Positions 1 through 8,905 of a DNA stretch of 64,000 bases are shown piece by piece. The stretch's first letter is position 1; the number at the start of each line of letters is the position of its first letter. The position numbers and the translations under genes were made by a program. Source of the stretch: Nocardia nova SH22a (GTDB taxonomy: Bacteria; Actinomycetota; Actinomycetes; Mycobacteriales; Mycobacteriaceae); contig NZ_CP006850.1 in assembly GCF_000523235.1 (NCBI RefSeq), positions 2,356,001-2,420,000 of the forward strand, given 5' to 3'. The notes under the pieces were generated by a model that saw only the letters and a list, made by a program, of their open reading frames with translations, ran no database searches and was not told where the DNA came from.

Positions 1-131
1 GTTGTGACCTGTTCAGTCTGCCACCGCGACACCGGCGTCTTTAAGGCGTGGCCGGGATGGGATTTGTCACATGCGGAGGCCGCCGCGGACACCACCATGG
101 GGCACGAGCCGGGGATGGAAGGATATCGCGC

Positions 132-1670
132 ATGTCCTTGTCGCGATCCGGTCGCGTCGCAGCCGCGGTGGCCCTGATGTGTGTGGCCGCCGCCTGCTCG
201 TCGACGTCGAACAATCACCCCGCAGCGCCGTCGGCCCCGAGCCCGGCCGCGTTGCAGAAGTACTACACCCAGGTCCCGAAGTGGGGTAGCTGCGACGGCT
301 TCGGTGATCCCTCGACGAAATTCCCCGACGGCACCGAGTGCACCCACATCTCGGTCCCGATCGATTACGACAAGCCCGAGGGCGACACCGCGCAGATCGC
401 GGTGTCGCGGATCAAGGCGAGCGGGCAGCGCATCGGCTCGGTGATGTTCAATCCTGGCGGCCCGGGACAGTCCGGGCTGTGGATGGCCGGTCACGGCCAG
501 GGCACCCCGCTGGCCGAGCGGTTCGACCGCATCGGATTCGATCCGCGCGGGGTGGGCGCCTCGACCCCGCTCATCCAGTGCCTGTCCGCACAGCAGTGGG
601 ATCAGCAGCGGTCCGAACCGCCCAAGGACTACAGCCCCGCCGGGATCGCGGCCTCCGAACAGGAGAGCAAGGATTTCGCCGCGAACTGCACCCAGAAGAC
701 CGGTAACGAGTTCCTGGCCCACGTCGGCACCCGCGAGGTCGTGCAGGACATGGACGTCATCCGCGCGGCCCTCGGCGACGACAAGCTGACCTACGTCGGC
801 TACTCCTACGGCACCCGGCTCGGCTACACCTACGCCGAGAAGTTCCCGGACCGGGTGCGGGCCATGGTGCTCGACGGTGCGGTGGACCCCGACGCCGATC
901 CGGAGAAGGAATCGGTCCAGCAGGCCGAGGGCTTCGAGAAGGCCTTCGACAAATACGCCGCGGACTGTGCGAGCAAGGCCGATTGCCCGCTCGGCCAGGA
1001 CGCGAGCCAGGCGGTGGCCCGGTTCCACGATCTGGTGCTGCCGCTGTGGGACCACCCCGCCGAGACCCGCGACGGCCGCGGTCTCACCTACGGGGACGCG
1101 ATCACCGGCGTGCAGAACACCCTGTACGCCGAGGACAGCTGGAATGTGCTCAGCGCCGGACTGGCCCAGCTGGCCCAGGGCAAGGGCGACATTCTTCTGC
1201 AGCTGGCCGATATGTACGACGGCCGCGCCAAGGACGGCACCTACGACAACTCGCAGGACGCCTTCCTCGCCATCCACTGCGTCGACGATCCCGCCATCAC
1301 CGATCGGGCCGAATCCGATAAGCAGGACGGCGAATTCCGCAAGGTTGCCCCGTTCCTGGACGACGGTCACGCCACCGGCCAGGCGCCGCTCGAGATGTGC
1401 GCGTTCTGGCCCGTGCCCAACAGCGGCTCACCGCACAACATCTCGGCGCCCGGACTGCCCAAGACGGTGGTCGTGTCCACCACCGCGGATCCGGCGACGC
1501 CGTATCAGGCGGGCGTCGATCTGGCGCATCAGCTGGGCGCGGCACTGATCACGAACAAGGGAACGCGGCACACGGCCTTCCTGTCCGCCGGTGTGCCGTG
1601 TGTCGACAATGCCGTTTTCGCCTACCTCGTCGACCTCACGACACCGCCGGAAGGACTCACCTGCGGGTGA
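132..1670 (+). CDS. Lipoprotein alpha/beta-hydrolase, tripeptidyl-aminopeptidase-like (CaeA/Hip1 family)
   Basis: Predicted membrane-anchored serine hydrolase of about 512 residues. The ATG at 132 follows a GGAAGGA ribosome site; an upstream in-frame start at 48 would bury the signal sequence. The N-terminus is a lipoprotein signal ending in a VAAAC lipobox with Cys22. The fold gives GYSYGTRLG with nucleophile Ser225, an Asp near 453 in the TAP-like C-terminal domain, and His480 in TRHTAF, a full catalytic triad. M. tuberculosis has two such proteins (Rv2223c and Rv2224c, CaeA/Hip1) directly beside glnA2, and this gene is 73 bases ahead of glnA2 on the same strand. Peptidase or esterase activity at the cell envelope is inferred from the family; the natural substrate cannot be read from sequence. 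Confidence 0.88.
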   Translation: MSLSRSGRVAAAVALMCVAAACSSTSNNHPAAPSAPSPAALQKYYTQVPKWGSCDGFGDPSTKFPDGTECTHISVPIDYDKPEGDTAQIAVSRIKASGQRIGSVMFNPGGPGQSGLWMAGHGQGTPLAERFDRIGFDPRGVGASTPLIQCLSAQQWDQQRSEPPKDYSPAGIAASEQESKDFAANCTQKTGNEFLAHVGTREVVQDMDVIRAALGDDKLTYVGYSYGTRLGYTYAEKFPDRVRAMVLDGAVDPDADPEKESVQQAEGFEKAFDKYAADCASKADCPLGQDASQAVARFHDLVLPLWDHPAETRDGRGLTYGDAITGVQNTLYAEDSWNVLSAGLAQLAQGKGDILLQLADMYDGRAKDGTYDNSQDAFLAIHCVDDPAITDRAESDKQDGEFRKVAPFLDDGHATGQAPLEMCAFWPVPNSGSPHNISAPGLPKTVVVSTTADPATPYQAGVDLAHQLGAALITNKGTRHTAFLSAGVPCVDNAVFAYLVDLTTPPEGLTCG

Positions 1671-1743
1671 CGCCACACAGACCGACCGGCGGTTGTTGCA
1701 CGATGTAACACGGATTTAACCGCGGGTGCCTACGCTCGCGCGT

Positions 1744-3081
1744 ATGGATCGCCAGAAGGAATTCGTGCTGCGGACGCTCGAGGAGCGGGACATCCGCTTC
1801 GTGCGACTCTGGTTCACCGACGTCCTGGGATATCTGAAGTCGGTCGCGATCGCTCCCGCGGAACTCGAGGGCGCCTTCGAGGAGGGCATCGGATTCGACG
1901 GATCGGCCATCGAGGGCTTCGCCCGGGTCTCGGAGGCCGATATGGTCGCCAAGCCCGATCCGTCGACCTTCCAGGTGCTGCCGTGGTCGACCAGCAAGGG
2001 ACACCAGCACTCGGCGCGCATGTTCTGCGATATCGCGATGCCGGACGGTTCGCCGTCGTGGGCGGACCCCCGGCACGTGCTGCGGCGGCAGCTGAACAAG
2101 GCCGGTGACCTGGGCTTCAGCTGCTATGTGCATCCGGAGATCGAATTCTTCCTGATCCGCTCGGCGCTCAAGGACGGCCGCCCGGTGGCCGCCGACAACG
2201 GTGGCTTCTTCGATCAGGCCGTGCACGACGAGGCGCCGAACTTCCGCCGCCACGCCATCGACGCCCTGGAATCGATGGGCATCTCGGTGGAGTTCAGCCA
2301 CCACGAGGGCGCGCCCGGCCAGCAGGAGATCGACCTGCGCTACGCCGACGCGCTGTCCATGGCCGACAACGTGATGACCTTCCGCTACCTCATCAAGGAG
2401 GTGGCCATCGACGAGGGCGTGCGGGCCTCGTTCATGCCCAAGCCCTTCGCCGACCATCCCGGATCGGCCATGCATACCCACATGAGCCTGTTCGAGGGTG
2501 AGCACAACGCCTTCGCCGACGCCGACGATCCGAACAATCTGTCGGAGACCGCGCGGGCGTTCATCGCGGGCATCCTCGAGCACGCCAACGAGATCAGCGC
2601 GGTCACCAACCAGTGGGTGAACTCCTACAAGCGGCTGATCCACGGCGGCGAGGCGCCGACCGCCGCGTCCTGGGGCCGGTCGAATCGTTCTGCGCTGGTT
2701 CGGGTTCCGATGTACACGCCGAACAAGCAGTCCTCGCGCCGGGTCGAGATCCGCAGCCCCGATTCGGCCTGCAACCCGTATCTGTCCTTCGCGGTCCTGC
2801 TCGCGGCGGGCCTGCGCGGCGTCGAGAAGGGCTACACGCTGCCCCCGGAGGCCGAGGACGACGTGTGGTCGCTGACGTCGGCCGAACGCCGCGCGATGGG
2901 CTTCCGGGAACTGCCCTCGACGCTGGACGAGGCGCTCAAGGCGATGGAACGGTCGGAACTGGTCGCCGAGACCCTCGGCGAGCACGTCTTCGATTTCTTC
3001 CTCCGCAACAAGCGTCACGAATGGGCGACCTACCGCAGCCAGGTCACCCAGTGGGAGCTGCAGGAGTACCTCACGCTGTGA
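1744..3081 (+). CDS. glnA2: Type I glutamine synthetase GlnA2
   Basis: Glutamine synthetase family enzyme of 445 residues, matching the usual GlnA2 length of about 446. ATP-dependent ligation of ammonia to glutamate is the family reaction. Start ATG 1744 gives the usual beginning MDRQKEFVLRTLEERDIRFV. The beta-grasp motif (WFTDVLGYLKS), GFDGSAIEGF, the FMPKPF region and the PNKQSSRRVEIRSPDSACNPY active-site block are all present. In GlnA1 enzymes the adenylylated tyrosine lies in a [10 protein letters not shown] context; here the aligned segment is DDVWSLTSAE with Trp375, so GlnE should not be able to modify it in the classical way. It lies between the CaeA-like gene and glnE, as in M. tuberculosis. 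Confidence 0.93.
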   Translation: MDRQKEFVLRTLEERDIRFVRLWFTDVLGYLKSVAIAPAELEGAFEEGIGFDGSAIEGFARVSEADMVAKPDPSTFQVLPWSTSKGHQHSARMFCDIAMPDGSPSWADPRHVLRRQLNKAGDLGFSCYVHPEIEFFLIRSALKDGRPVAADNGGFFDQAVHDEAPNFRRHAIDALESMGISVEFSHHEGAPGQQEIDLRYADALSMADNVMTFRYLIKEVAIDEGVRASFMPKPFADHPGSAMHTHMSLFEGEHNAFADADDPNNLSETARAFIAGILEHANEISAVTNQWVNSYKRLIHGGEAPTAASWGRSNRSALVRVPMYTPNKQSSRRVEIRSPDSACNPYLSFAVLLAAGLRGVEKGYTLPPEAEDDVWSLTSAERRAMGFRELPSTLDEALKAMERSELVAETLGEHVFDFFLRNKRHEWATYRSQVTQWELQEYLTL

Positions 3082-3279
3082 TCGCCTGCGCGAGACCGGC
3101 TTCGGATATCGTGGCCGGTTCCGCGCGGCCATCCGCACGGCCTCGTATCGGAACGGGCGAAAACCCGCATATCGGGCCGGGCCTTGCTATACCTATGAGA
3201 CCTGTCCCATTGCCGGGCCACCGCTGCGCCCAACCGGGGTTGTGCGCGGACCCGGCCCTCGCAGGGGTAATTTGAAGTT

Positions 3280-6200
3280 ATGGTCCGGCCACCGACTGCA
3301 CGTCCCGCAGTGCCCGGTGCCGGTCGGCTGGGATTGCTGGAGCCGACGGCAGCCGCGTCGTTACGAGAGCTCGCCTGGGACAATGTCGACAGCGTTGCAC
3401 TGCTGTGGGCACTGTCTCGTTCACCCGACGCCGATCTGGCGTTGCTCACCCTGGTCCGCCTGCGCGAAGCGCTCGGATCCGATTGGGACGCACTCGATTC
3501 CGCGCTGCGTACCGAGACCTCACTGCGCGGGCGGCTGTTCGCGCTGATCGGGTCGTCGAGTGCGTTCGCCGATCATCTGGTCGCCGATCCGGGCGCCTGG
3601 CGGCTGCTGCGGCAGGAACTGCCCAGCACGGCCGAGATCCTCGCCGATCTCCTGGACGCCGTGGGCGCGGTTCCCGAACCGGACGGCGGCGCGATGCTCT
3701 ACCGCGCGGCCCACTCCGGGCCGGAGGTTATCGCGATGCTGCGCAAGCGGTATCGCGATCAGCTCATGGTGCTCGCGGCCCACGATCTCGCCGCGACCGT
3801 CGAGAACGAGCCCGTGCTGCCCTATCAGCAGGTCGGTCAGCATCTCACCGATCTGGCCGACGGCGCCCTCACCGCCGCCCTGTCGGTCGCCGTCGCCCGG
3901 GTCTGCCCCGACGAGCCGGTTCCGGTCCGGCTGGCCGTGGTCGCGATGGGCAAATGCGGTGCGCGCGAACTGAATTACGTCTCCGACGTGGATGTGGTGT
4001 TCGTCGCCGAACCCGCCGACACCACCGCCACCCGGCTGGCCGCCGAGATGATGGGGGTGGCCGGTAACGCGTTCTTCGACGTGGACGCCGCGCTGCGCCC
4101 CGAGGGCAAGGCCGGTGCGCTGGTGCGCACCCTGGATTCGCACATCACCTACTACAAGCGGTGGGCGCGGACCTGGGAATTCCAGGCGCTGCTGAAGAAC
4201 CGGCCGTGCACCGGGGACCTGGAGCTGGGCAGGCAGTACAGCGCCGCGCTCATGCCCATGGTCTGGAGTGCGTCCGAACGCCCCGACTTCGTCACCGACG
4301 TCCAGGCGATGCGGCGCCGGGTGGAGGATCTGGTCCCCGAGGATCTGCGCGAGCGCGAACTCAAACTCGGCCACGGCAGCCTGCGCGATGTCGAATTCGC
4401 CGTCCAGCTCCTGCAATTGGTGCACGGCAAGGCCGACGAGACCCTGCACGTGCAGGGCACCGTCGAGGCGCTCACCGCCCTGGCCGCCCGCGGCTACGTC
4501 GGCCGCGACGACGCCGCCAACCTCACCGCCTCCTACGAATTCCTGCGGCTGCTCGAACACCGGCTGCAGTTGCAGCGGCTCAAGCGCACCCACACCCTGC
4601 CCGCCCCCGACGACGAGGAGGGCATGCGCTGGCTGGCCCGCGCGGCCCATATGCGGCCCGACGGACGTCAGGACGCGGTCGGGGTGCTGCGCAGCGAGAT
4701 CAAGCGCAACGCGCTGCGGGTGCGGCGCCTGCACGCCAAATTGTTCTACCGCCCGCTGCTGGAATCGGTGGCGCGACTGGACGCCGCCGCGCTGCGTCTG
4801 AGCCCCGAGGCCGCCGTGCGCCAGCTGGCCGCTCTCGGGTACGCCGCGCCGGAGAACGCGCTGGGACACCTCAAGGCGCTCACCGGCGAGGTCGGGCGCA
4901 AGGGCCGCATCCAGGCGCTGTTGCTGCCCACCCTGCTCGAATGGCTCGGTGACACACCGAATCCCGATGCCGGGCTGCTGGCCTACCGGCGGGTGTCGGA
5001 GGGCCTCGACGATCAGATCTGGTTCCTGCGCGAGCTGCGCGACGAGGGCGCGATCGCCCAGCGGCTGATGATCGTGCTCGGCTCCTCGGCCTATCTGCCC
5101 GATCTGCTGATCAACGCTCCCGAGACCATCCGGATGTTCGCCGACGGCCCCGACGGGCCGCTGCTGCTCAGCCCCAAGGCCGAGGACGTGCGCACCAGCA
5201 TCCTGGCCGGTGCCGCCCGCTACGAGGATCCCAAGCGCGCCGTCGCCACCGCGCGCTCGCTGCGCCGCCACGAACTCGCGCGCATCGCCTCCGCCGATGT
5301 CCTCGGCATGCTCGACGTGCCGAAGGTGTGCAAGGCACTGTCCTCGGTGTGGGTCGCGGTGCTGGAAGCGTCGCTGCAGGCCGTCATCCGGGCCTGGGAG
5401 ACCGAGCACAAGACCAGCGCCCCCGCCGATTTCGCCGTCATCGGCATGGGTCGTCTCGGCGGGATGGAACTCGGCTATGGATCCGACGCCGATGTGCTGT
5501 TCGTCTGCGATCCGCGCCCCGGCGCCGACGAGACGGTCGCGGTGAAATGGGCGATCGGCGTGGCCGAACAGGTGCAGCGGCTGCTGGGCGCGCCCAGTAC
5601 CGATCCGCCGCTGCAGGTCGATGCCGGGTTGCGCCCCGAGGGCCGCAACGGCGCCCTGGTACGCACGCTGGCCGCCTATCGCGCCTACTACCAGCAGTGG
5701 GCGCAGCCCTGGGAGGTCCAGGCGCTGCTGCGGGCGCATCAGGTCGCCGGGGACCAGGAACTCGGCGTGCGATTCCTGCACTCGGTCGACCCGGTGCGCT
5801 ACCCGAAGGGCGGGGTGTCCGAAGAGTCGGTGCGCGAGATCCGGCGCATCAAGGCCCGCGTCGACTCCGAACGCCTGCCCCGCGGCGCCAACCCAGCGAC
5901 CCACACCAAACTCGGGCGCGGCGGCCTCGCCGACATCGAATGGACCGTCCAACTGCTGCAGTTGCAGCACGCGCACGAGATCGCCGATCTGCACAACACC
6001 TCGACGCTGGAATGTCTTGCGGTCGTCGAACGCGACAAGCTGCTCGATGCCGAGGATGTCGAGCTGTTGCGCGACGCCTGGCTCACGGCGACCAAGGCCC
6101 GCAACGCTTTGGTTCTGGTACGCGGTAAACCCGCTGATCAGCTGCCTGGGCCCGGGCCGTTGCTGTCGGCTGTCGCGCGGGTCGCGGGATGGCCTACCGA

Positions 6201-6282
6201 TGACGGCAGCGAGTTTCTGGATCACTACATGCGGGTGACCCGTCGAGCGAAGACCGTTGTGGAGCGCGTGTTCGGGGTGTGA
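3280..6282 (+). CDS. glnE: Bifunctional glutamine synthetase adenylyltransferase/deadenylylase
   Basis: GlnE adds AMP to, and removes it from, the conserved tyrosine of GlnA1 in response to nitrogen state. The 1000-residue length is close to the 994 residues of M. tuberculosis GlnE. Two nucleotidyltransferase domains are visible: an N-terminal one with [12 protein letters not shown] (Asp236, Asp238; deadenylylation domain in the family) and a C-terminal one with [14 protein letters not shown] (Asp736, Asp738; adenylylation domain). Each is followed by the helical domain typical of the family ([17 protein letters not shown] and [17 protein letters not shown]). It starts 198 bases after glnA2 on the same strand. 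The gap contains a TATACC hexamer near 3190 that could be a separate promoter. Confidence 0.96.
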   Translation: MVRPPTARPAVPGAGRLGLLEPTAAASLRELAWDNVDSVALLWALSRSPDADLALLTLVRLREALGSDWDALDSALRTETSLRGRLFALIGSSSAFADHLVADPGAWRLLRQELPSTAEILADLLDAVGAVPEPDGGAMLYRAAHSGPEVIAMLRKRYRDQLMVLAAHDLAATVENEPVLPYQQVGQHLTDLADGALTAALSVAVARVCPDEPVPVRLAVVAMGKCGARELNYVSDVDVVFVAEPADTTATRLAAEMMGVAGNAFFDVDAALRPEGKAGALVRTLDSHITYYKRWARTWEFQALLKNRPCTGDLELGRQYSAALMPMVWSASERPDFVTDVQAMRRRVEDLVPEDLRERELKLGHGSLRDVEFAVQLLQLVHGKADETLHVQGTVEALTALAARGYVGRDDAANLTASYEFLRLLEHRLQLQRLKRTHTLPAPDDEEGMRWLARAAHMRPDGRQDAVGVLRSEIKRNALRVRRLHAKLFYRPLLESVARLDAAALRLSPEAAVRQLAALGYAAPENALGHLKALTGEVGRKGRIQALLLPTLLEWLGDTPNPDAGLLAYRRVSEGLDDQIWFLRELRDEGAIAQRLMIVLGSSAYLPDLLINAPETIRMFADGPDGPLLLSPKAEDVRTSILAGAARYEDPKRAVATARSLRRHELARIASADVLGMLDVPKVCKALSSVWVAVLEASLQAVIRAWETEHKTSAPADFAVIGMGRLGGMELGYGSDADVLFVCDPRPGADETVAVKWAIGVAEQVQRLLGAPSTDPPLQVDAGLRPEGRNGALVRTLAAYRAYYQQWAQPWEVQALLRAHQVAGDQELGVRFLHSVDPVRYPKGGVSEESVREIRRIKARVDSERLPRGANPATHTKLGRGGLADIEWTVQLLQLQHAHEIADLHNTSTLECLAVVERDKLLDAEDVELLRDAWLTATKARNALVLVRGKPADQLPGPGPLLSAVARVAGWPTDDGSEFLDHYMRVTRRAKTVVERVFGV

Positions 6283-6682
6283 GGGGCTGGCCTTCGGGGC
6301 TCACCCATAGTGCCCCCGGGTTACCGAATTGATGCCTGGTCACAGGCTGGGCGACGTCTGCGGTGTTTGCCGGGATCAGCGGGTCGATTGCTCGTTATCT
6401 GCGCGAGAATCCGCCCATCGCCGCCCCCGCGCACCGTCAAAAGGTGTTGCGGGGAACAGACCTGGCGCGATATCGGTTGTCATGAGGGTGTGCTGTGCTG
6501 TCGCGATCGTGTCCTCGATGACCAGCACACTCTCAATGGGAGCTACCGATGCCGGATCGTATGCGCGCGGGTGTGCGACGGCCGATCCGCCGCGTGATGG
6601 CGGCGTATCCGCCGGGGCCCCGCCGAGCCGGAACGAGCGTTCCGCATACTGTATTGGTACGCGACCATTCGGGAGGACCACC
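6283..6682. other. Intergenic stretch after glnE, probable decayed sequence
   Basis: About 400 bases without a convincing gene. Codon third positions here are less GC-biased than in the flanking genes. One plus-strand reading, 6362-6484, gives a protein-like 40-residue tail ending in RGTDLARYRLS before a TGA, and another frame stays open from 6329 to 6763. Neither has a ribosome site or a recognisable family. In M. tuberculosis glnA1 follows glnE directly, so this is where foreign or decayed DNA would be expected. Confidence 0.4.
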
Positions 6683-6763
6683 ATGGTGAGGATGTTCGTG
6701 GACGTGCGAGGCGCCCACTTCTCCGTCGGCACACGTATCGCATCGTGTGATCGGAGACTGTGA
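6683..6763 (+). CDS. Possible 26-residue leader peptide overlapping the DUF2156 gene
   Basis: ATG 6683 is preceded at a good distance by GGGAGGA (6671-6677). The frame reads MVRMFVDVRGAHFSVGTRI followed by seven more residues, and its TGA (6761-6763) overlaps the ATG at 6763 of the next gene in a TGATG arrangement. Such an overlap is typical of translational coupling. The ribosome site is stronger than the GGAGA ahead of the downstream ATG. No family is recognised; function as a coupling or attenuating leader is inference. Confidence 0.45.
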   Translation: MVRMFVDVRGAHFSVGTRIASCDRRL

Positions 6764-8139
6764 TGTCCGAACTCGAATCGGTGGCCCTCACCGGCTATCG
6801 GACCTATCGCCAGGCGGAGCTGAATCCGGCACGTGCCGTGCGGGTTCCGCTCATCGCGGTGCTGTTGCTGGTCGGGGTGGTGCTGCTGTACGCGGCCGAT
6901 CGCGCCTCCCGCGAGGGTGTCAATCGCGGCTGGTTCGTGGCGGTGTCGCTGTCGGGACTGTTCATCGCGCGCGGACTGCATCTGCGCCGCCCGATCACCC
7001 TGCCGCACTTCACCGTCGCGGTGATCGTGCTCGGGGTCTCCAATATCGCCTACCGCGGCGATCACGCGGGAGTCGGCTTCGTCTGCCTGGCCTCCACCGG
7101 GCTGATCCTCATGCTGCCGCAGGGGTCGCGGGCCCAGCCCGATCAGTTGTCCCGGGTCGCGGCGCTGGTCGATCGGACGGTCGAGGATCCGCTGGCGCCC
7201 TTCGCCCTGCATTCGGCGAAGTCCTACTTCTTCAGCACCGATTCGACGGCCGCGATCGGTTACCGCGCGCGCTTCGGTATCGCGGTGGTCGCCGGTGATC
7301 CGATCGGCAAATGCGCCGAATTCGGCACCCTGATCGCGGAGTTCTCCGACTTCGCGGCCGGGCGCGGCTGGCGGGTCGCCGTACTGGGCGCCAGCCCGGC
7401 GATGACCGAGCTGTGGCGCACCCGGGCCGCCGATCATCACGGTCTGCGTGCGATTCCGATCGGCCGCGATGTCGTGATCGACGTCGGTTCCTTCGACATG
7501 GTCGGCCGGAAATTCCGCAATCTGCGCCAGGCCGTCAGCCGCACCCGCAACTTCGGCGTGAAGACCGAGGTGATCCCCGAACGCGAACTGGACCGGGAAC
7601 TGCGCGAGACGCTGCTCGGCATCGTCGACGAGTGGGGCACCGGCCATCAGACCCGCGGCTTCTCGATGATCCTCGATCATCTGCTCGACGGGCGGCATCC
7701 GGGCATGCTCGTGGTGCTCGCGCGCGATGCCGACGGCCGGGTCGCGGGCTTCCAGCGCTACGGCTCCTCCAACAACGGCGGTGAACTCAGCCTCGACGTG
7801 CCGTGGCGGCGCAAGGACGCGCCCAACGGCCTGGACGAGCGGATGATCGTTGATCTGGTCGACTACGGACGCGATCACGAGGTCAAGCGAATCTCGCTGG
7901 CGTTCGCGGCCTTTCCCGAACTGTTCGCCGACAAGGAGCGCTCGCGCTCGAAGCAGGCCATCTATGTGCTGGCCCGCACGCTCGATCCGCTGATCCGCCT
8001 GGAGTCGCTGTACCGGTTCCTGCGCAAGTTCAACTCCTTCGGCAATCAGCGGTTCGTGCTCATCCGCTGGCGCGAGATCGTCTTCACCGCCGCGGCCCTG
8101 CTCACGCTGGAGTTCGTGCCGCATCGCAAGCAGGGCTGA
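6763..8139 (+). CDS. DUF2156 / MprF-C-like acyltransferase, membrane anchored
   Basis: Protein of 458 residues. The N-terminal ~120 residues hold several hydrophobic segments (e.g. VPLIAVLLLVGVVLLYA and LPHFTVAVIVLGV), then a soluble DUF2156 domain like the C-terminal domain of phosphatidylglycerol lysyltransferases (MprF, LysX). Recognisable parts are SAKSYFFSTDSTAAIGY, VVAGDPIG, VGRKFRNLRQAVSRT and a terminal RFVLIRWREI. In that family the domain uses aminoacyl-tRNA to modify lipids, or is an uncharacterised GNAT-like transferase. There is no lysyl-tRNA synthetase domain here, so the donor is unknown. ATG 6763 was chosen because it overlaps the stop of the upstream small frame and follows GGAGA; GTG 6760 is an alternative. 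Confidence 0.82.
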   Translation: MSELESVALTGYRTYRQAELNPARAVRVPLIAVLLLVGVVLLYAADRASREGVNRGWFVAVSLSGLFIARGLHLRRPITLPHFTVAVIVLGVSNIAYRGDHAGVGFVCLASTGLILMLPQGSRAQPDQLSRVAALVDRTVEDPLAPFALHSAKSYFFSTDSTAAIGYRARFGIAVVAGDPIGKCAEFGTLIAEFSDFAAGRGWRVAVLGASPAMTELWRTRAADHHGLRAIPIGRDVVIDVGSFDMVGRKFRNLRQAVSRTRNFGVKTEVIPERELDRELRETLLGIVDEWGTGHQTRGFSMILDHLLDGRHPGMLVVLARDADGRVAGFQRYGSSNNGGELSLDVPWRRKDAPNGLDERMIVDLVDYGRDHEVKRISLAFAAFPELFADKERSRSKQAIYVLARTLDPLIRLESLYRFLRKFNSFGNQRFVLIRWREIVFTAAALLTLEFVPHRKQG

Positions 8140-8143
8140 GCGC

Positions 8144-8668
8144 TCAGGCCAGATTGCCCTCGTAGCACAGTGCCGAACTGCGCCAGGTCGATTGCGGCGC
8201 AGCGGTTCCGCGGTCGAAGTGCCAGGCCTCGATGGGCTCGGCGGCCCGCCAGAACAGCGTGCCGTCGTTTGCCCGCACCACCTGGTAGACGTCGCCTGTG
8301 CCCTCGACGAGCTGATTGCCCACGCAGTAGTCGGTGTAGGCGGTTCCCGGCTGGCGGGCGCCGAGGCTGAACGCACCGGCGGGAGCGGCCGCCGCGCCGG
8401 GATTCGCCACCGTGTCGGCGCGATGGGACAGCGCCTCTGCCGACCACATCGGCGTCCCGGAAGCATCGGCGGCGCAACGGTAGTCACGCCCTCCGGCGAC
8501 CACGGTGGTTCCGGTGGCGTGCCCGGTTCCGGCCCACAGGCACTTCGTGGCGGATGTGGTGGGCCGTCGTTCTTCGGCCTCCGCGGGTGCGGCGGTGAGG
8601 CCCATCCCGGCGACGGCCAGTGCCGCCAGGGCGGGAAAGGTCAGGGAGATACGAGGATTGCGGGACAT
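8144..8668 (-). CDS. Secreted protein of unknown function
   Basis: Predicted exported protein of 174 residues. ATG 8668 follows AGAGAGG on the minus strand. Residues 1-28 form a signal peptide (basic start, hydrophobic ALAALAVAGMGL, then APAEAEE). The mature part has cysteines near its start (TKCLWAGTG) and end (SSALCYEGNLA), which could form disulfides, and several Trp residues (LFWRAAEPIEAWHFD). No family is recognised. It converges tail to tail with the DUF2156 gene, and its upstream region carries an AT-rich dyad at 8697-8728. Confidence 0.7.
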   Translation of the reverse strand: MSRNPRISLTFPALAALAVAGMGLTAAPAEAEERRPTTSATKCLWAGTGHATGTTVVAGGRDYRCAADASGTPMWSAEALSHRADTVANPGAAAAPAGAFSLGARQPGTAYTDYCVGNQLVEGTGDVYQVVRANDGTLFWRAAEPIEAWHFDRGTAAPQSTWRSSALCYEGNLA

Positions 8669-8696
8669 GGGATCGGCCTCTCTGCTCGCCGTTGAG

Positions 8697-8728
8697 CATC
8701 TACTGCCTACGTAAGTAAATAGTAGATG
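8697..8728. promoter_or_regulatory. AT-rich inverted repeat between divergent genes
   Basis: CATCTACT at 8697-8704 and AGTAGATG at 8721-8728 are perfect 8-base arms around an AT-rich centre containing TACGTAAGTAAAT. The site starts 29 bases upstream of the secreted-protein gene on the minus strand and is well ahead of the zinc peptidase on the plus strand. AT-rich dyads like this are common TetR- or MarR-type operators; no regulator gene is adjacent, so the binding protein is unknown. Confidence 0.45.
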
Positions 8729-8905
8729 AATCGGAGGTGTGTGCGCCATGTCGTGCCCGTCACCGCCTACTTCGGCCGAATGCGTTGCGCATTCGGCCGT
8801 ATGCCCGATTACGATGTGAGCGCTCGGGAGACGGGGGGAACCGCTGTGCGGAATCCCGGCCGTCGTCGCCTCCGGGCGCCGACACGAATCGGGGAGGAAC
8901 TTCGG

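Noticed and set aside
1705..1720. GTAAC-n6-TTAAC before glnA2 as a GlnR box
   Set aside because: Only one pair of half-sites is present and one of them is imperfect; the second pair is missing.
3520..6225. A long open frame on the minus strand opposite glnE
   Set aside because: It is the mirror of a GC-rich gene whose third-position bias fits glnE; its protein is low-complexity and unlike any family.
6362..6484. Protein-like 40-residue reading after glnE
   Set aside because: No start with ribosome site and no recognisable family; noted only as possible decay.
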